Shown piece after piece: positions 8,327-16,850 of a DNA stretch of 64,000 bases; the first letter of the stretch is position 1, and each line of letters begins with the position of its first letter. A program made the position numbers and the translations under genes. Location of the stretch: positions 248,001 through 312,000 of the forward strand of contig NZ_JAHSTT010000007.1 of the NCBI RefSeq assembly GCF_019145205.1, in the 5' to 3' direction. A model generated the notes under the pieces. It ran no database searches and was not told where the DNA came from. It saw only the letters and a list, made by a program, of their open reading frames with translations. This DNA comes from Pseudomonas khavaziana (lineage in GTDB: Bacteria; Pseudomonadota; Gammaproteobacteria; Pseudomonadales; Pseudomonadaceae).

Positions 8327-9451
8327 ATGACCACTGCCGCGCCGATCCTGTTGACCCCTGGTCCCCTGACCACATCAAACCGCACCCGCCAGGCGATGAT
8401 GGTGGATTGGGGCTCCTGGGATGACCGCTTCAACCAGCTCACCGCCAGCGTTTGCACGCAGCTGCTTTCGATCCTCAACGGTGCCGACAGCCATCATTGC
8501 GTGCCGTTGCAAGGCAGCGGCACCTTCGCCGTCGAAGCCGCCATCGGCACCCTGGTGCCCCGCGAGGGCAAGGTGCTGGTGCTGATCAACGGTGCCTATG
8601 GAAAACGCCTGGCGAAGATCTGCGAGGTGCTTGGCCGCGCGTTCAGCACCTTTGAAACCGCTGAAGACGAGCCCACCACTGCTGCCGATGTGGATCGCCT
8701 GCTGCGCGCCGACAGCGCCATCACCCACGTCGCGCTGATCCATTGTGAAACCAGCACCGGCATTCTCAACCCGCTGCCGGAGATCGCCCAGGTGGTCAAA
8801 CACCACGGCAAGCGCCTGATCATCGATGCCATGAGTTCCTTCGGCGCGCTGCCGATCAATGCCCGCGAAGTCCCGTTCGAAGCGTTGATCGCCGCCTCCG
8901 GCAAATGCCTTGAAGGCGTGCCGGGCATGGGGTTTGTCTTCGCCGAAAAAGCTGCGCTGGCTGCGTCCCAGGGCAACTGTCATTCCCTGGCGATGGACCT
9001 GTTCGACCAGCACACTTATATGGTCAAGACCGGCCAATGGCGCTTCACCCCACCGACCCACGTGGTCGCCGCCCTGCATGAAGCCTTGCTGCAATACGCC
9101 GAAGAAGGCGGCCTGCCCGCCCGCCATCAACGCTACGCGGACAACTGCCAGGCCCTGCTGGATGGCATGGCCGCACTGGGCCTGCGCAGCTTTCTGCCGG
9201 CAGCGATCCAGGCGCCGATCATCGTCACCTTCCACGCACCACAAGACCCGCGCTACCAGTTCAGGAATTTCTACGAACGGGTCAAGGCCAAGGGCTTCAT
9301 CCTCTATCCGGGCAAGCTGACCCAAGTGGAAACCTTTCGCGTGGGCTGCATCGGCCATGTCGACGCGGCCGGCATGCGCGCAGCGGTCAAGGCAATCGGC
9401 GACGTGCTGCAAGAAATGTGTAGGAGCGAGCTTGCTTGCGAAGACCGTTAA
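8327..9451 (+). CDS. phnW: 2-aminoethylphosphonate--pyruvate transaminase
   Basis: A 374-residue PLP aminotransferase (class V). It converts 2-aminoethylphosphonate plus pyruvate to phosphonoacetaldehyde plus alanine. Seen: the N-terminal LLTPGPLTTS, HCETSTGILNP, the Asp of IDAMSSFGALP, and the PLP Lys in ASGKCLEGVPG (about K193). RBS GAGGA precedes the ATG at 8327. Odd: the last dozen codons (CRSELACEDR and stop) are encoded by the start of a ~100-bp palindromic repeat (9419-9518), so the original C-terminus appears to have been replaced. Confidence 0.95.
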   Translation: MTTAAPILLTPGPLTTSNRTRQAMMVDWGSWDDRFNQLTASVCTQLLSILNGADSHHCVPLQGSGTFAVEAAIGTLVPREGKVLVLINGAYGKRLAKICEVLGRAFSTFETAEDEPTTAADVDRLLRADSAITHVALIHCETSTGILNPLPEIAQVVKHHGKRLIIDAMSSFGALPINAREVPFEALIAASGKCLEGVPGMGFVFAEKAALAASQGNCHSLAMDLFDQHTYMVKTGQWRFTPPTHVVAALHEALLQYAEEGGLPARHQRYADNCQALLDGMAALGLRSFLPAAIQAPIIVTFHAPQDPRYQFRNFYERVKAKGFILYPGKLTQVETFRVGCIGHVDAAGMRAAVKAIGDVLQEMCRSELACEDR

Positions 9452-9518
9452 CGATGACACGGGCATTCTGACTCAACGCGATGCCCGGACGTTTTTCGCG
9501 AGCAAGCTCGCGCCTACA
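9419..9518. repeat. Palindromic repeat, TGTAGGAGCGAGCTTGCT family, overlapping the phnW 3' end
   Basis: Two inverted arms (TGTAGGAGCGAGCTTGCTTG and CGCGAGCAAGCTCGCGCCTA) around a ~60-nt centre. The centre matches, in reverse orientation, the centres of the copies at 11063, 38757 and 57731. The first 33 nt are translated as the end of phnW; the rest lies between phnW and phnX. Confidence 0.9.
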
Positions 9519-9547
9519 CGAGTTTCATTACCCACAGGATCTGAACC

Positions 9548-10375
9548 ATGAACTATCAAAACCCCAACACCCTCCAGGCCGTTATCCTCGACTGGGCCGG
9601 CACCGTGGTCGACTTCGGCTCCTTCGCGCCCACGCAGATCTTTGTCGAGGCGTTCGCCGAGTTCGACGTGCAAGTCTCTATCGAGGAAGCCCGTGGCCCG
9701 ATGGGCATGGGCAAGTGGGACCATATCCGCACCCTCTGCGACCAGCCGCAAGTTGCCGAGCGCTACCGCAAGGCCTTCGGCCGCACGCCGACCGATGATG
9801 ATGTGACCGCCATCTACCAGCGCTTCATGCCGCTGCAGATCGAGAAGATCGCCGAACACTCAGCCCTGATCCCCGGCGCCCTCGACACCATCGCAGCGCT
9901 GCGGGCGCAAGGCATCAAGATCGGCTCCTGCTCCGGCTATCCCAAGCAGGTGATGGACAAGGTCGTCGCCCTGGCCGCCACCAACGGCTATGTCGCCGAC
10001 CATGTGGTCGCCACCGACGAAGTGCCCAACGGTCGCCCGTGGCCGGCCCAGGCCCTGGCCAATGTGATCGCCCTGGGCATTGATGATGTGGCCGCGTGCG
10101 TGAAGGTCGACGACACTGTGCCAGGCATCCTTGAAGGCCGTCGCGCCGGGATGTGGACGGTGGCGCTGACCTGCTCGGGCAATGCCCTGGGCCTGACCTT
10201 CGATCAATTCCGTGCCCTGGACAGCGCCACACTGGCCAGCGAGCGCCAGCGTATCGAAGCGATGTTCGAAAGTTCGCGCCCGCATTATCTGATCGACACC
10301 ATCACCGATCTGCCGACTGTCATCGCCGAGATCAATGCTCGCCTGGCCCGCGGGGAAATGCCGCAGAGCGACTGA
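9548..10375 (+). CDS. phnX: Phosphonoacetaldehyde hydrolase
   Basis: A 275-residue HAD-superfamily enzyme that cleaves the C-P bond of phosphonoacetaldehyde to acetaldehyde and phosphate via a Lys Schiff base. Seen: nucleophile motif LDWAGT (D15), the Lys of GMGKWDHI (about K56), SCSGYP and the VKVDDT motif with acidic residues. RBS AGGATCTGAACC precedes the ATG. It follows phnW after 96 nt that contain the rest of a palindromic repeat; the two enzymes complete 2-aminoethylphosphonate breakdown. Confidence 0.96.
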   Translation: MNYQNPNTLQAVILDWAGTVVDFGSFAPTQIFVEAFAEFDVQVSIEEARGPMGMGKWDHIRTLCDQPQVAERYRKAFGRTPTDDDVTAIYQRFMPLQIEKIAEHSALIPGALDTIAALRAQGIKIGSCSGYPKQVMDKVVALAATNGYVADHVVATDEVPNGRPWPAQALANVIALGIDDVAACVKVDDTVPGILEGRRAGMWTVALTCSGNALGLTFDQFRALDSATLASERQRIEAMFESSRPHYLIDTITDLPTVIAEINARLARGEMPQSD

Positions 10376-10489
10376 CCAGGATCAAGACAACGGCATTTGC
10401 AACGAGCGAACCGCTTGAAACGGGCATACAGTTAAACCACTCCGTCGCCAAAGAATGGAGGTATGCCCTGATGAGAGAGGAACCCAGCA

Positions 10490-11050
10490 ATGCCGTGGAA
10501 AAATTCCGATTCACGCTACAGCAGCATGTCGATTGCGCTGCACTGGTTGATGGTGGTGCTGCTGGCGGTGGTCTACGCCTGCATTGAACTGCGCGGGCAA
10601 TTCCCCAAAGGCAGCGGTGCGCGCACGTTGATCGTCGAAATGCACTTCATGCTCGGCCTGACCGTGTTTGTGCTGGTGTGGCTGCGCCTGTTTGCACGCA
10701 GCCTGGGGGTGGCGCCGAAGATCGTGCCGGCACCGCCGCCATGGCAGAGCCTGCTGGCGAAGCTGATGCATTGGGCGCTGTATGCGTTGATGATCGGGTT
10801 GCCGATTGCCGGTTGGTTGATCGTCAGTGCCAAGGGGCATTCGGTGATGTTCTATGGGATGGAGTTACCGCCGCTGATCGCAGAAAACAAGGCGTTGGCC
10901 GAGGAGATTGAAGGCTGGCATGTGCTGTTCGCCCAGGTCGGTTACTGGTTGATCGGGCTACATGCACTGGCGGGGATCTTTCATCATTATGTGATGCGCG
11001 ATAACACTGCCTTGCGCATGATGCCGGGCAGGCACAAGCCCGCCAACTGA
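10490..11050 (+). CDS. Cytochrome b561 family protein
   Basis: A 186-residue, four-helix membrane protein. Conserved haem-ligand His are visible in ALHWLMVV, EMHFMLGL, MHWALY and LHALAGIFHHY. Bacterial members pass electrons between quinol and periplasmic acceptors and some protect against superoxide. RBS GAGGAACCCAGCA precedes the ATG. It stands alone, separated from phnX by 114 nt and followed by a palindromic repeat. Confidence 0.9.
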   Translation: MPWKNSDSRYSSMSIALHWLMVVLLAVVYACIELRGQFPKGSGARTLIVEMHFMLGLTVFVLVWLRLFARSLGVAPKIVPAPPPWQSLLAKLMHWALYALMIGLPIAGWLIVSAKGHSVMFYGMELPPLIAENKALAEEIEGWHVLFAQVGYWLIGLHALAGIFHHYVMRDNTALRMMPGRHKPAN

Positions 11051-11062
11051 TAGCCGATACCC

Positions 11063-11162
11063 TGTAGGAGCGAGCTTGCTCGCGAAAAACCCAAAGGCGC
11101 CGCGTGCATTCAGGCTACCCGCGTCATCGTTGACGTTCTTCGCGAGCAAGCTCGCTCCTACG
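11063..11162. repeat. Palindromic repeat, TGTAGGAGCGAGCTTGCT family
   Basis: Arms TGTAGGAGCGAGCTTGCTCG and its complement at the other end, with the shared centre (GGCGCCGCG ... CCGCGTCATCGTTGA). It lies between the convergent cytochrome b561 and deaminase genes and overlaps the deaminase stop codon at 11158-11160. Confidence 0.92.
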
Positions 11163-12045
11163 GGAAGCCTCGGCGGCCTTGTAGGCCACCGGTATGGATG
11201 AAGATCAGGCGAGTGCCGAGGGTGAAGCGTCCGGCCTCGATCTGTTGCTTCAATGCCAGCAGCGCCTTGGCGGTGTAGAGCGGTTCCAGCGGCAACCCGC
11301 AGGCCTGTTCAGTGCACTGGATAAACTCGAGCAATACCGGATCGACTTTGGCAAAGCCGCCTCGGCTGGCCTCCAGTAGTTCATAACCGCCCTGCACCAG
11401 GGCACTCACATTTCGCGCCACTCCGTGGTCATCCGGCACCGCCATGGCGCCATACACCGGATGCGCGCCAGCCTCGGCCAACACCAACCCGGCCAATGTC
11501 GTGCCGGTACCCGCCGCCAACCACCAAGCGTCGTAATCCGCCCAACCGAGGTTGCTCAACTGCACTCGCGCCTGTTCGACCAGCACCCCGCAGCCCAGCG
11601 CACCAGCCGGCCCACCGCCACCTTCGGGCACCGGATGGAGGTGGGGATATTGTTCGCGCCAAGGCAGCCAAAAGCCCGGCTCGTGGCGTGCGCGATAGCC
11701 GCCATAACCGAGCCAATGCAGTTGCATGCCGAAGGTCTTGAGATCGAGCACGGTGGGTGTGTCTTGAGGATGACCGCGCAACAGGCCGACCGTGGGGAAA
11801 TCAAAGCGCTTGCCTGCCGCCGCCAATGCGTGCAGATGGTTGGAGTAGGCCCCGCCGAGGCTGATGATCCCTGACGCTCCGGCATCGCGAGCCTGGGCCA
11901 GGTGCTCGGTGAGCTTGAACCACTTGTTGCCGCTGATCAGCGGGTCGATACGGTCCAGGCGCAGCACGGCCAACTCGACGCCGTTCAGCCAGTCCAGCTG
12001 CAAAGGTTCAAGGGGCGCGTGGGGCAGCCAGTCGAAAGGACCCAT
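11158..12045 (-). CDS. PLP-dependent ACC deaminase / D-cysteine desulfhydrase family enzyme
   Basis: A 295-residue fold-type II PLP enzyme. Seen: the PLP Lys in SGNKWFKL (about residue 40), the SLGGAYSNHLHALA motif, and the phosphate-binding AAGTGTTLAG. Family members release ammonia from 1-aminocyclopropane-1-carboxylate or H2S from D-cysteine; sequence alone does not separate these, and the genome context gives no hint, so the name stays at family level. Its stop codon is provided by the adjacent repeat. The fadH terminator ends about 18 nt upstream of the start. Confidence 0.88.
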   Translation of the reverse strand: MGPFDWLPHAPLEPLQLDWLNGVELAVLRLDRIDPLISGNKWFKLTEHLAQARDAGASGIISLGGAYSNHLHALAAAGKRFDFPTVGLLRGHPQDTPTVLDLKTFGMQLHWLGYGGYRARHEPGFWLPWREQYPHLHPVPEGGGGPAGALGCGVLVEQARVQLSNLGWADYDAWWLAAGTGTTLAGLVLAEAGAHPVYGAMAVPDDHGVARNVSALVQGGYELLEASRGGFAKVDPVLLEFIQCTEQACGLPLEPLYTAKALLALKQQIEAGRFTLGTRLIFIHTGGLQGRRGFP

Positions 12046-12062
12046 GGGGGGGCATCTGCATG

Positions 12063-12092
12063 AAAAAAGGGGCGGTAGTCTAACACCGCCCC
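12063..12092 (-). terminator. Rho-independent terminator after fadH
   Basis: An 8-bp perfect stem (GGGGCGGT/ACCGCCCC) with an 8-nt loop, followed on the minus strand by six T. It ends the fadH transcript just before the deaminase gene on the same strand. Confidence 0.9.
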
Positions 12093-12102
12093 TGTTGTCG
12101 TT

Positions 12103-14142
12103 TTACAACTCGGCCGCCAGGCGCGAGCCCTGGTTGATGGCGCGCTTGGCGTCCAGTTCGGCGGCCACATCGGCACCGCCGATCAGGTGCACGTTCTGGC
12201 CGGCGGCGACCAGGCCGTCGTGCAACTCGCGCAGCGGGTCCTGGCCGGCGCAGATGACGATATTGTCCACCGCCAGCACCTGCGGTTCGCCCTCGGCGCC
12301 GATGCGGATGTGCAAGCCTTGATCATCGATCTTCAAGTACTCAACGCTGTTGAGCATCTGCACCTGCTTGTTCTTCAAGCCGGTACGGTGAATCCAACCG
12401 GTGGTCTTGCCCAGGCCGTCGCCGACCTTGGAGGCCTTGCGTTGCAGCAGGAACACTTCACGGGCCGGTGCATGGCGCTCGGGCTTGATCCCGGCCACAC
12501 CGCCACGCGCTTGCAACTGGGTGTCGATGCCCCATTCTTTCCAGAACGCCTCGCGATCCAGGCTGGTGGACACGCCCTGGTGTACGAGGAATTCCGATAC
12601 GTCAAAGCCGATGCCGCCGGCGCCAATCACCGCTACGCGCTTGCCCACCGGCTTGCGCTCAAGGATCACGTCCAGGTAACTCAAGACCTTGGGGTTTTCG
12701 ACGCCCGGGATCGCCGGGGTGCGTGGCGCGATGCCGGTGGCCAGGATCACCTCGTCATAACCACCCGCCACCAGTTGCTCGACATCCACGCGAGTATTCA
12801 GGCACAGCTCGACGTGGGTGATCTGCAATTTGCGCTTGAAGTAACGCAGGGTTTCAAAGAACTCTTCCTTGCCCGGCACGCGCTTGGCGATATTGAACTG
12901 GCCGCCGATCTCACTGGCGGAATCGAACAAGGTCACCTGGTGCCCGCGCTCGGCGGCCACGGTGGCAGCGGCCAGGCCCGCAGGGCCAGCACCGACGACC
13001 GCGATTTTCTTGATCTGCTTGACCGGTAAATAATTGAGCTCGGTTTCATAGCAGGCCCGCGGGTTGACCAGGCAGGTGGTCAGCTTGCCGCCGAAGGTGT
13101 GGTCCAGGCACGCCTGGTTGCAGCCGATGCAGGTGTTGATTTCATCAGCACGCCCGGCCGCGGCCTTGTTGACGAACTCCGGGTCGGCGAGAAACGGTCG
13201 CGCCATCGAGACCATGTCGGCATCGCCTTCGGCCAGGATCTGCTCGGCGACCTCCGGGGTGTTGATGCGATTGGTGGTGATCAGCGGGATCTGCACCGCG
13301 CCGCGCAATTTGGCCGTGACTTTGCTGAACGCGCCACGGGGCACCTTGGTGGCGATCGTCGGGATGCGCGCTTCGTGCCAGCCGATACCGGTGTTGATAA
13401 TGGTCGCGCCGGCCTGCTCGATGGCCTTGGCCAACTGCACGACTTCTTCCCAGACGCTGCCACCTTCCACCAGGTCGAGCATCGACAGGCGGAAGATAAT
13501 GATGAAATTCGGGCCTACGGCTTCACGCACACGGCGCACGATTTCCACCGCCAGGCGCATGCGGTTTTCAAAGCTGCCGCCCCAGCGGTCGGTGCGGTGG
13601 TTGGTGTGGGCAGCGAGGAACTGGTTAATGAAGTAGCCTTCCGAGCCCATGATTTCCACGCCGTCGTATTCGGCGACCTGGGCCAGCAACGAGCAGGTGA
13701 CGAAATCCTGGATCTGCTTCTCGATACCCTCTTCATCCAGTTCCCTGGGCTTGAACGGGTTGATCGGCGCCTGGATCGCGCTGGGTGCCACCTGTTTGGG
13801 ACTGTAGGCGTAGCGTCCGGCGTGGAGGATCTGCATGCAGATCTTGCCACCCGCCTCGTGCACGGCCTGGGTGACAATCTTGTGTTTCTGCGCTTCTTCG
13901 TCAGTGGTCAGCTTGGCGGCACCGGCATACACACCGCCTTCATCATTCGGGCCAATGCCGCCGGTGACCATCAGGCCCACGCCACCGCGGGCGCGCTCGG
14001 CAAAGTAGGCCGCCATGCGCTCGAAACCACCGGGTTTTTCTTCCAGGCCGGTGTGCATCGAGCCCATCAGGGTACGGTTGCGCAGGGTGGTGAAACCCAG
14101 GTCCAACGGGGCCAGCAGGTGCGGGTAGGCAGCAGCGGTCAT
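12103..14142 (-). CDS. fadH: NADPH-dependent 2,4-dienoyl-CoA reductase
   Basis: A 679-residue flavo-iron-sulfur enzyme of unsaturated fatty acid beta-oxidation. Domains: N-terminal Old-Yellow-Enzyme-like TIM barrel (LRNRTLMGSMHTG; active-site EIMGSEGYFINQF and GWHEARIPT), a 4Fe-4S cluster from CIGCNQACLDHTF and TCLVNPRAC near residues 335-355, then FAD and NADPH Rossmann folds (VVGAGPAGLAAA and VIGAGGIGFDV). I start at the ATG at 14142 (MTAAAYPHLL) rather than the ATG 15 nt upstream. Full length, no defects seen; its own terminator follows. Confidence 0.96.
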   Translation of the reverse strand: MTAAAYPHLLAPLDLGFTTLRNRTLMGSMHTGLEEKPGGFERMAAYFAERARGGVGLMVTGGIGPNDEGGVYAGAAKLTTDEEAQKHKIVTQAVHEAGGKICMQILHAGRYAYSPKQVAPSAIQAPINPFKPRELDEEGIEKQIQDFVTCSLLAQVAEYDGVEIMGSEGYFINQFLAAHTNHRTDRWGGSFENRMRLAVEIVRRVREAVGPNFIIIFRLSMLDLVEGGSVWEEVVQLAKAIEQAGATIINTGIGWHEARIPTIATKVPRGAFSKVTAKLRGAVQIPLITTNRINTPEVAEQILAEGDADMVSMARPFLADPEFVNKAAAGRADEINTCIGCNQACLDHTFGGKLTTCLVNPRACYETELNYLPVKQIKKIAVVGAGPAGLAAATVAAERGHQVTLFDSASEIGGQFNIAKRVPGKEEFFETLRYFKRKLQITHVELCLNTRVDVEQLVAGGYDEVILATGIAPRTPAIPGVENPKVLSYLDVILERKPVGKRVAVIGAGGIGFDVSEFLVHQGVSTSLDREAFWKEWGIDTQLQARGGVAGIKPERHAPAREVFLLQRKASKVGDGLGKTTGWIHRTGLKNKQVQMLNSVEYLKIDDQGLHIRIGAEGEPQVLAVDNIVICAGQDPLRELHDGLVAAGQNVHLIGGADVAAELDAKRAINQGSRLAAEL

Positions 14143-14353
14143 GGTACAGCTCCACAACGGATCATCACGGGACGTGGCGCACTCGAACGGCGTGCCATCG
14201 GTTTATGTCCCACAGACTAAGAGGCAGCGGAGCACGGCTCAATGACTGAAACTGACAAGTTATTGATCCAAATGCACAGCGCCCCTTGGCAAGCCGCGCC
14301 ATGGGCCCTACCCTAGTCGCGAACCCTGCACCCGGTCTGTTGTCTGTTGCCCC

Positions 14354-15484
14354 ATGCGTAAACTTTTAGCATTCACCGTCACCATGGCCTTGGTTGCCGC
14401 CCTCGCCGCGTATCTGGTCTGGACCCAGGAGCGCCCCGTGGCGCATTACCTGTCGGACCTGCGCATCACCCTCGCCGTCAACGAGGGCCAGCCGGCCGAG
14501 CGTGGCAACCTGCTGGGCATCCAGCCCGAGCTGTTCCCCGCCGACTACCAGAGCCTGGAACGCCTGCACCTGAAGCTTTCGGCCTACCTGCAAAACGCAC
14601 GGGACCTGGGCCTGATCAACCCCAAGACCATCGTGGTGCTGCCCGAACATATCGGCACCTGGCTGATGCTCAGTGGCGAAAAAAACGAGCTGTACCAGGC
14701 CGCGCATCTGAAGGACGCCATGCACTGGCTGTCGATCAGCAACCCGCTGCCCTTCATGCGTGCCTGGATCAGCGCCACCGGTGACAACCGCATGGACGAC
14801 GCGTACTTGCGCATGAAAGCCCCGGCCATGGCCCAAGACTACCAAGTGCTGTTCGGCGGCCTGGCCAAGGAGTTCGGCGTGACCCTGGTGGCCGGTTCCA
14901 TCGCCCTGCCCAACCCGACCGTCAGCCAGGGGGTGCTGCAGGTAGGCCACGGCCCGCTGTACAACGCCAGCCTGGTGTTTGCCGCCGACGGCCTGCCATT
15001 GGGCCAGCCGCAGCGCCAGCTCTACCCGATCTACGATGAACGCGGGTTTATCGCGCCAGGGGATGAAAACATCCTCAGCGTGGTCGACACGCCCGCCGGG
15101 CGCCTGGGCATTCTGGTAGGCAGCGACAGCTGGTACCCGGACAACTACCGCAAGCTCAACGAACAGGGTGCGCAACTGATCGCGGTACCAGCCTTTGTCA
15201 CCGGGCGCGACACCTGGGACCGCCCATGGCGTGGTTTCAAGAGCGTGTCGACACCTGCTGAAGTCAGTCTCAAGCCCGAAGAAACCAGTGAGGGCGCTGC
15301 CTGGCGCCGCCTGACCCTGATCAGCCAGCAACCCGTCAGCCAGGCCACGGCGGGCATGAGCGTATTTTTACGTGGGCAGTTCTGGGACCTGGGCAGTGCC
15401 GGCCAGAGCTTTCTCAGCAGCAACGGGCAAGTGTTCGCCGACAGCGACGCCCGCGGTGCGCGCCTGCTGAACATCTGGTTGTAG
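14354..15484 (+). CDS. Nitrilase-fold (carbon-nitrogen hydrolase-like) protein lacking the catalytic Cys
   Basis: A 376-residue protein with an N-terminal membrane anchor or signal (LLAFTVTMALVAALAAYLVW) and a nitrilase-like alpha-beta-beta-alpha domain. The catalytic Glu equivalent is in VVLPEH (about E98). The nucleophile motif, usually G-x-x-I-C-x-D-x-x-[FY]-P, reads GILVGSDSWYP at about 252-262, with Gly256 in the Cys position. The usual Lys region reads QRQLYPIYDE without an obvious Lys. It is therefore probably not a classical amidase. An AraC regulator starts 3 nt after its stop, suggesting a two-gene operon. Confidence 0.75.
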   Translation: MRKLLAFTVTMALVAALAAYLVWTQERPVAHYLSDLRITLAVNEGQPAERGNLLGIQPELFPADYQSLERLHLKLSAYLQNARDLGLINPKTIVVLPEHIGTWLMLSGEKNELYQAAHLKDAMHWLSISNPLPFMRAWISATGDNRMDDAYLRMKAPAMAQDYQVLFGGLAKEFGVTLVAGSIALPNPTVSQGVLQVGHGPLYNASLVFAADGLPLGQPQRQLYPIYDERGFIAPGDENILSVVDTPAGRLGILVGSDSWYPDNYRKLNEQGAQLIAVPAFVTGRDTWDRPWRGFKSVSTPAEVSLKPEETSEGAAWRRLTLISQQPVSQATAGMSVFLRGQFWDLGSAGQSFLSSNGQVFADSDARGARLLNIWL

Positions 15485-15487
15485 CCC

Positions 15488-16522
15488 TTGAAGCCGGTGC
15501 GCCTGGGGGATTTGTCGGTGGGCTTCGTGCACACCCTGGCCGACGCCATCCACAGCCACGGCCTGGACCCGCAACCGCTGCTGCTGCAATACGGCCTCGA
15601 TCCGGCACGCCTGGCCGAGGCCGGCGCACGCTTATCGATCCCGCGCTACATGCGCCTGGGTCACGCGGCCATCCAACTGACCGGCGACCCGGGCCTGGGC
15701 CTGCGTATGGGCCAGCTCAGTCGCTTGAGCCAGGCTGGCCTAGCCGGCGTCACCGCCGCCCAGGCGCCCAATGTGCGCGAAGCGGCGCGCGCACTGACAC
15801 GCTTTGAAGCGCTGTACGGCTCCAATTATCGGGGGCAATCGAGTTTTCACGAGGATGCCAAGGGCGCTTGGCTGCGGTTCTATTCCATCAGTCCCTACAA
15901 CGCCTATAACCGCTTTGTCGTCGATTCGATCATCGCCGGTTGGCTGCAGCAATTGTCTGGCCTGGCGCAGCAGCCGGTGCAGGCGCAACGGATCGAAATC
16001 GAATTCCAAGCGCCGGACTACCACGAACAATACAGCGTGCTGGGAGACGGCCTGGTGCACTTCGGCGCCGATGCCAATCAACTGCGCCTCAGCCAACCGA
16101 CCCTGGCCCTGCGCAACCCACAGCATTGCCCCAGCACCTGGCACCTGTTGTTGCAGTTGTGTGAGAGAGAGTTGGAGCAGTTGACCCGCACCCGTAGCCT
16201 GCGCGAGCGCATCACCCAGTTGCTCGGGCCGATGCTCAATGGCGGCCGGGAACCCGACCTGGAAGAAGTGGCGGCACGCTTGAAACTGCCGACCTGGACA
16301 CTGCGGCGCAAACTGGCCGAGGAAGGCACGCAGTTTCGCGCCATTCTCAACGACACCCGCCGCGACCTGGCCATGACCTATATTCGCGATACGGAACTGG
16401 CATTCGGCGAAATCGCCTACTTGCTCGGTTTTTCTTCGGCCCAAGCCTTCCAGCGGGCCTTCAGGCGCTGGAACAACCAGACCCCAGGGGAATTTCGCCG
16501 CAGTCAGCGGCATTGCGCCTGA
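15488..16522 (+). CDS. AraC family transcriptional regulator
   Basis: A 344-residue regulator with the N-terminal arabinose-binding-like AraC domain of the OruR/GbdR-related group (residues 1-200) and a C-terminal double helix-turn-helix: ARLKLPTWTLRRKLAEEG and GEIAYLLGFSSAQAFQRAFRRWNNQTP. The frame starts at TTG 15488; GTG at 15497 is equally possible. It is 3 nt downstream of the nitrilase-like gene. Effector unknown. Confidence 0.88.
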   Translation: MKPVRLGDLSVGFVHTLADAIHSHGLDPQPLLLQYGLDPARLAEAGARLSIPRYMRLGHAAIQLTGDPGLGLRMGQLSRLSQAGLAGVTAAQAPNVREAARALTRFEALYGSNYRGQSSFHEDAKGAWLRFYSISPYNAYNRFVVDSIIAGWLQQLSGLAQQPVQAQRIEIEFQAPDYHEQYSVLGDGLVHFGADANQLRLSQPTLALRNPQHCPSTWHLLLQLCERELEQLTRTRSLRERITQLLGPMLNGGREPDLEEVAARLKLPTWTLRRKLAEEGTQFRAILNDTRRDLAMTYIRDTELAFGEIAYLLGFSSAQAFQRAFRRWNNQTPGEFRRSQRHCA

Positions 16523-16530
16523 GGTCGGTC

Positions 16531-16617
16531 TTACAACTCGGTGGCATCGTCGGCGGGATCCAGTGGATCCAGCTCGAATGCCTGGTACTCCAGCAATTCT
16601 TCCTGGTATTCGTCCAT
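16531..16617 (-). CDS. 28-residue acidic microprotein
   Basis: A short frame MDEYQEELLEYQAFELDPLD.. with nine Asp/Glu in the first twenty residues, preceded by a strong Shine-Dalgarno (AAGGAG, 6 nt before the ATG). Predicted acidic, soluble, probably helical in the first half. It is tail-to-tail with the AraC gene and read away from the E1-like stub. The strong ribosome site in otherwise non-coding DNA is the main support. I do not recognise a family with known function. Confidence 0.55.
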   Translation of the reverse strand: MDEYQEELLEYQAFELDPLDPADDATEL

Positions 16618-16784
16618 GGTGAACTCCTTGTTGAATTGAAAGCGGTTGCAGATAAATGACCTGTGAACCCAGCCTAAAGTGCCGTCATGACGAAAAAATG
16701 TCGACGTAATGACATTCCGGTATTTGAAGGTTAAACGCGCCAGGGTCGGGATGATTTAAACGCGAGGCTTTTCAGATGCAATTG

Positions 16785-16808
16785 CAATCATTGCAAATGC
16801 AACCACAT
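16785..16808. promoter_or_regulatory. Candidate degenerate MarR operator upstream of the E1-like stub
   Basis: The half TTGCAA-ATGCAACCACAT is a close match (two differences) to the right part of the perfect palindrome at 18824-18847. An overlapping TGCAATTGCA palindrome lies at 16777-16786. It is 43-66 nt before the stub's start codon. Confidence 0.45.
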
Positions 16809-16850
16809 TTCCATTAGGGTACGAGCATCCGTTGAAAGGAGCTTCGCCCC

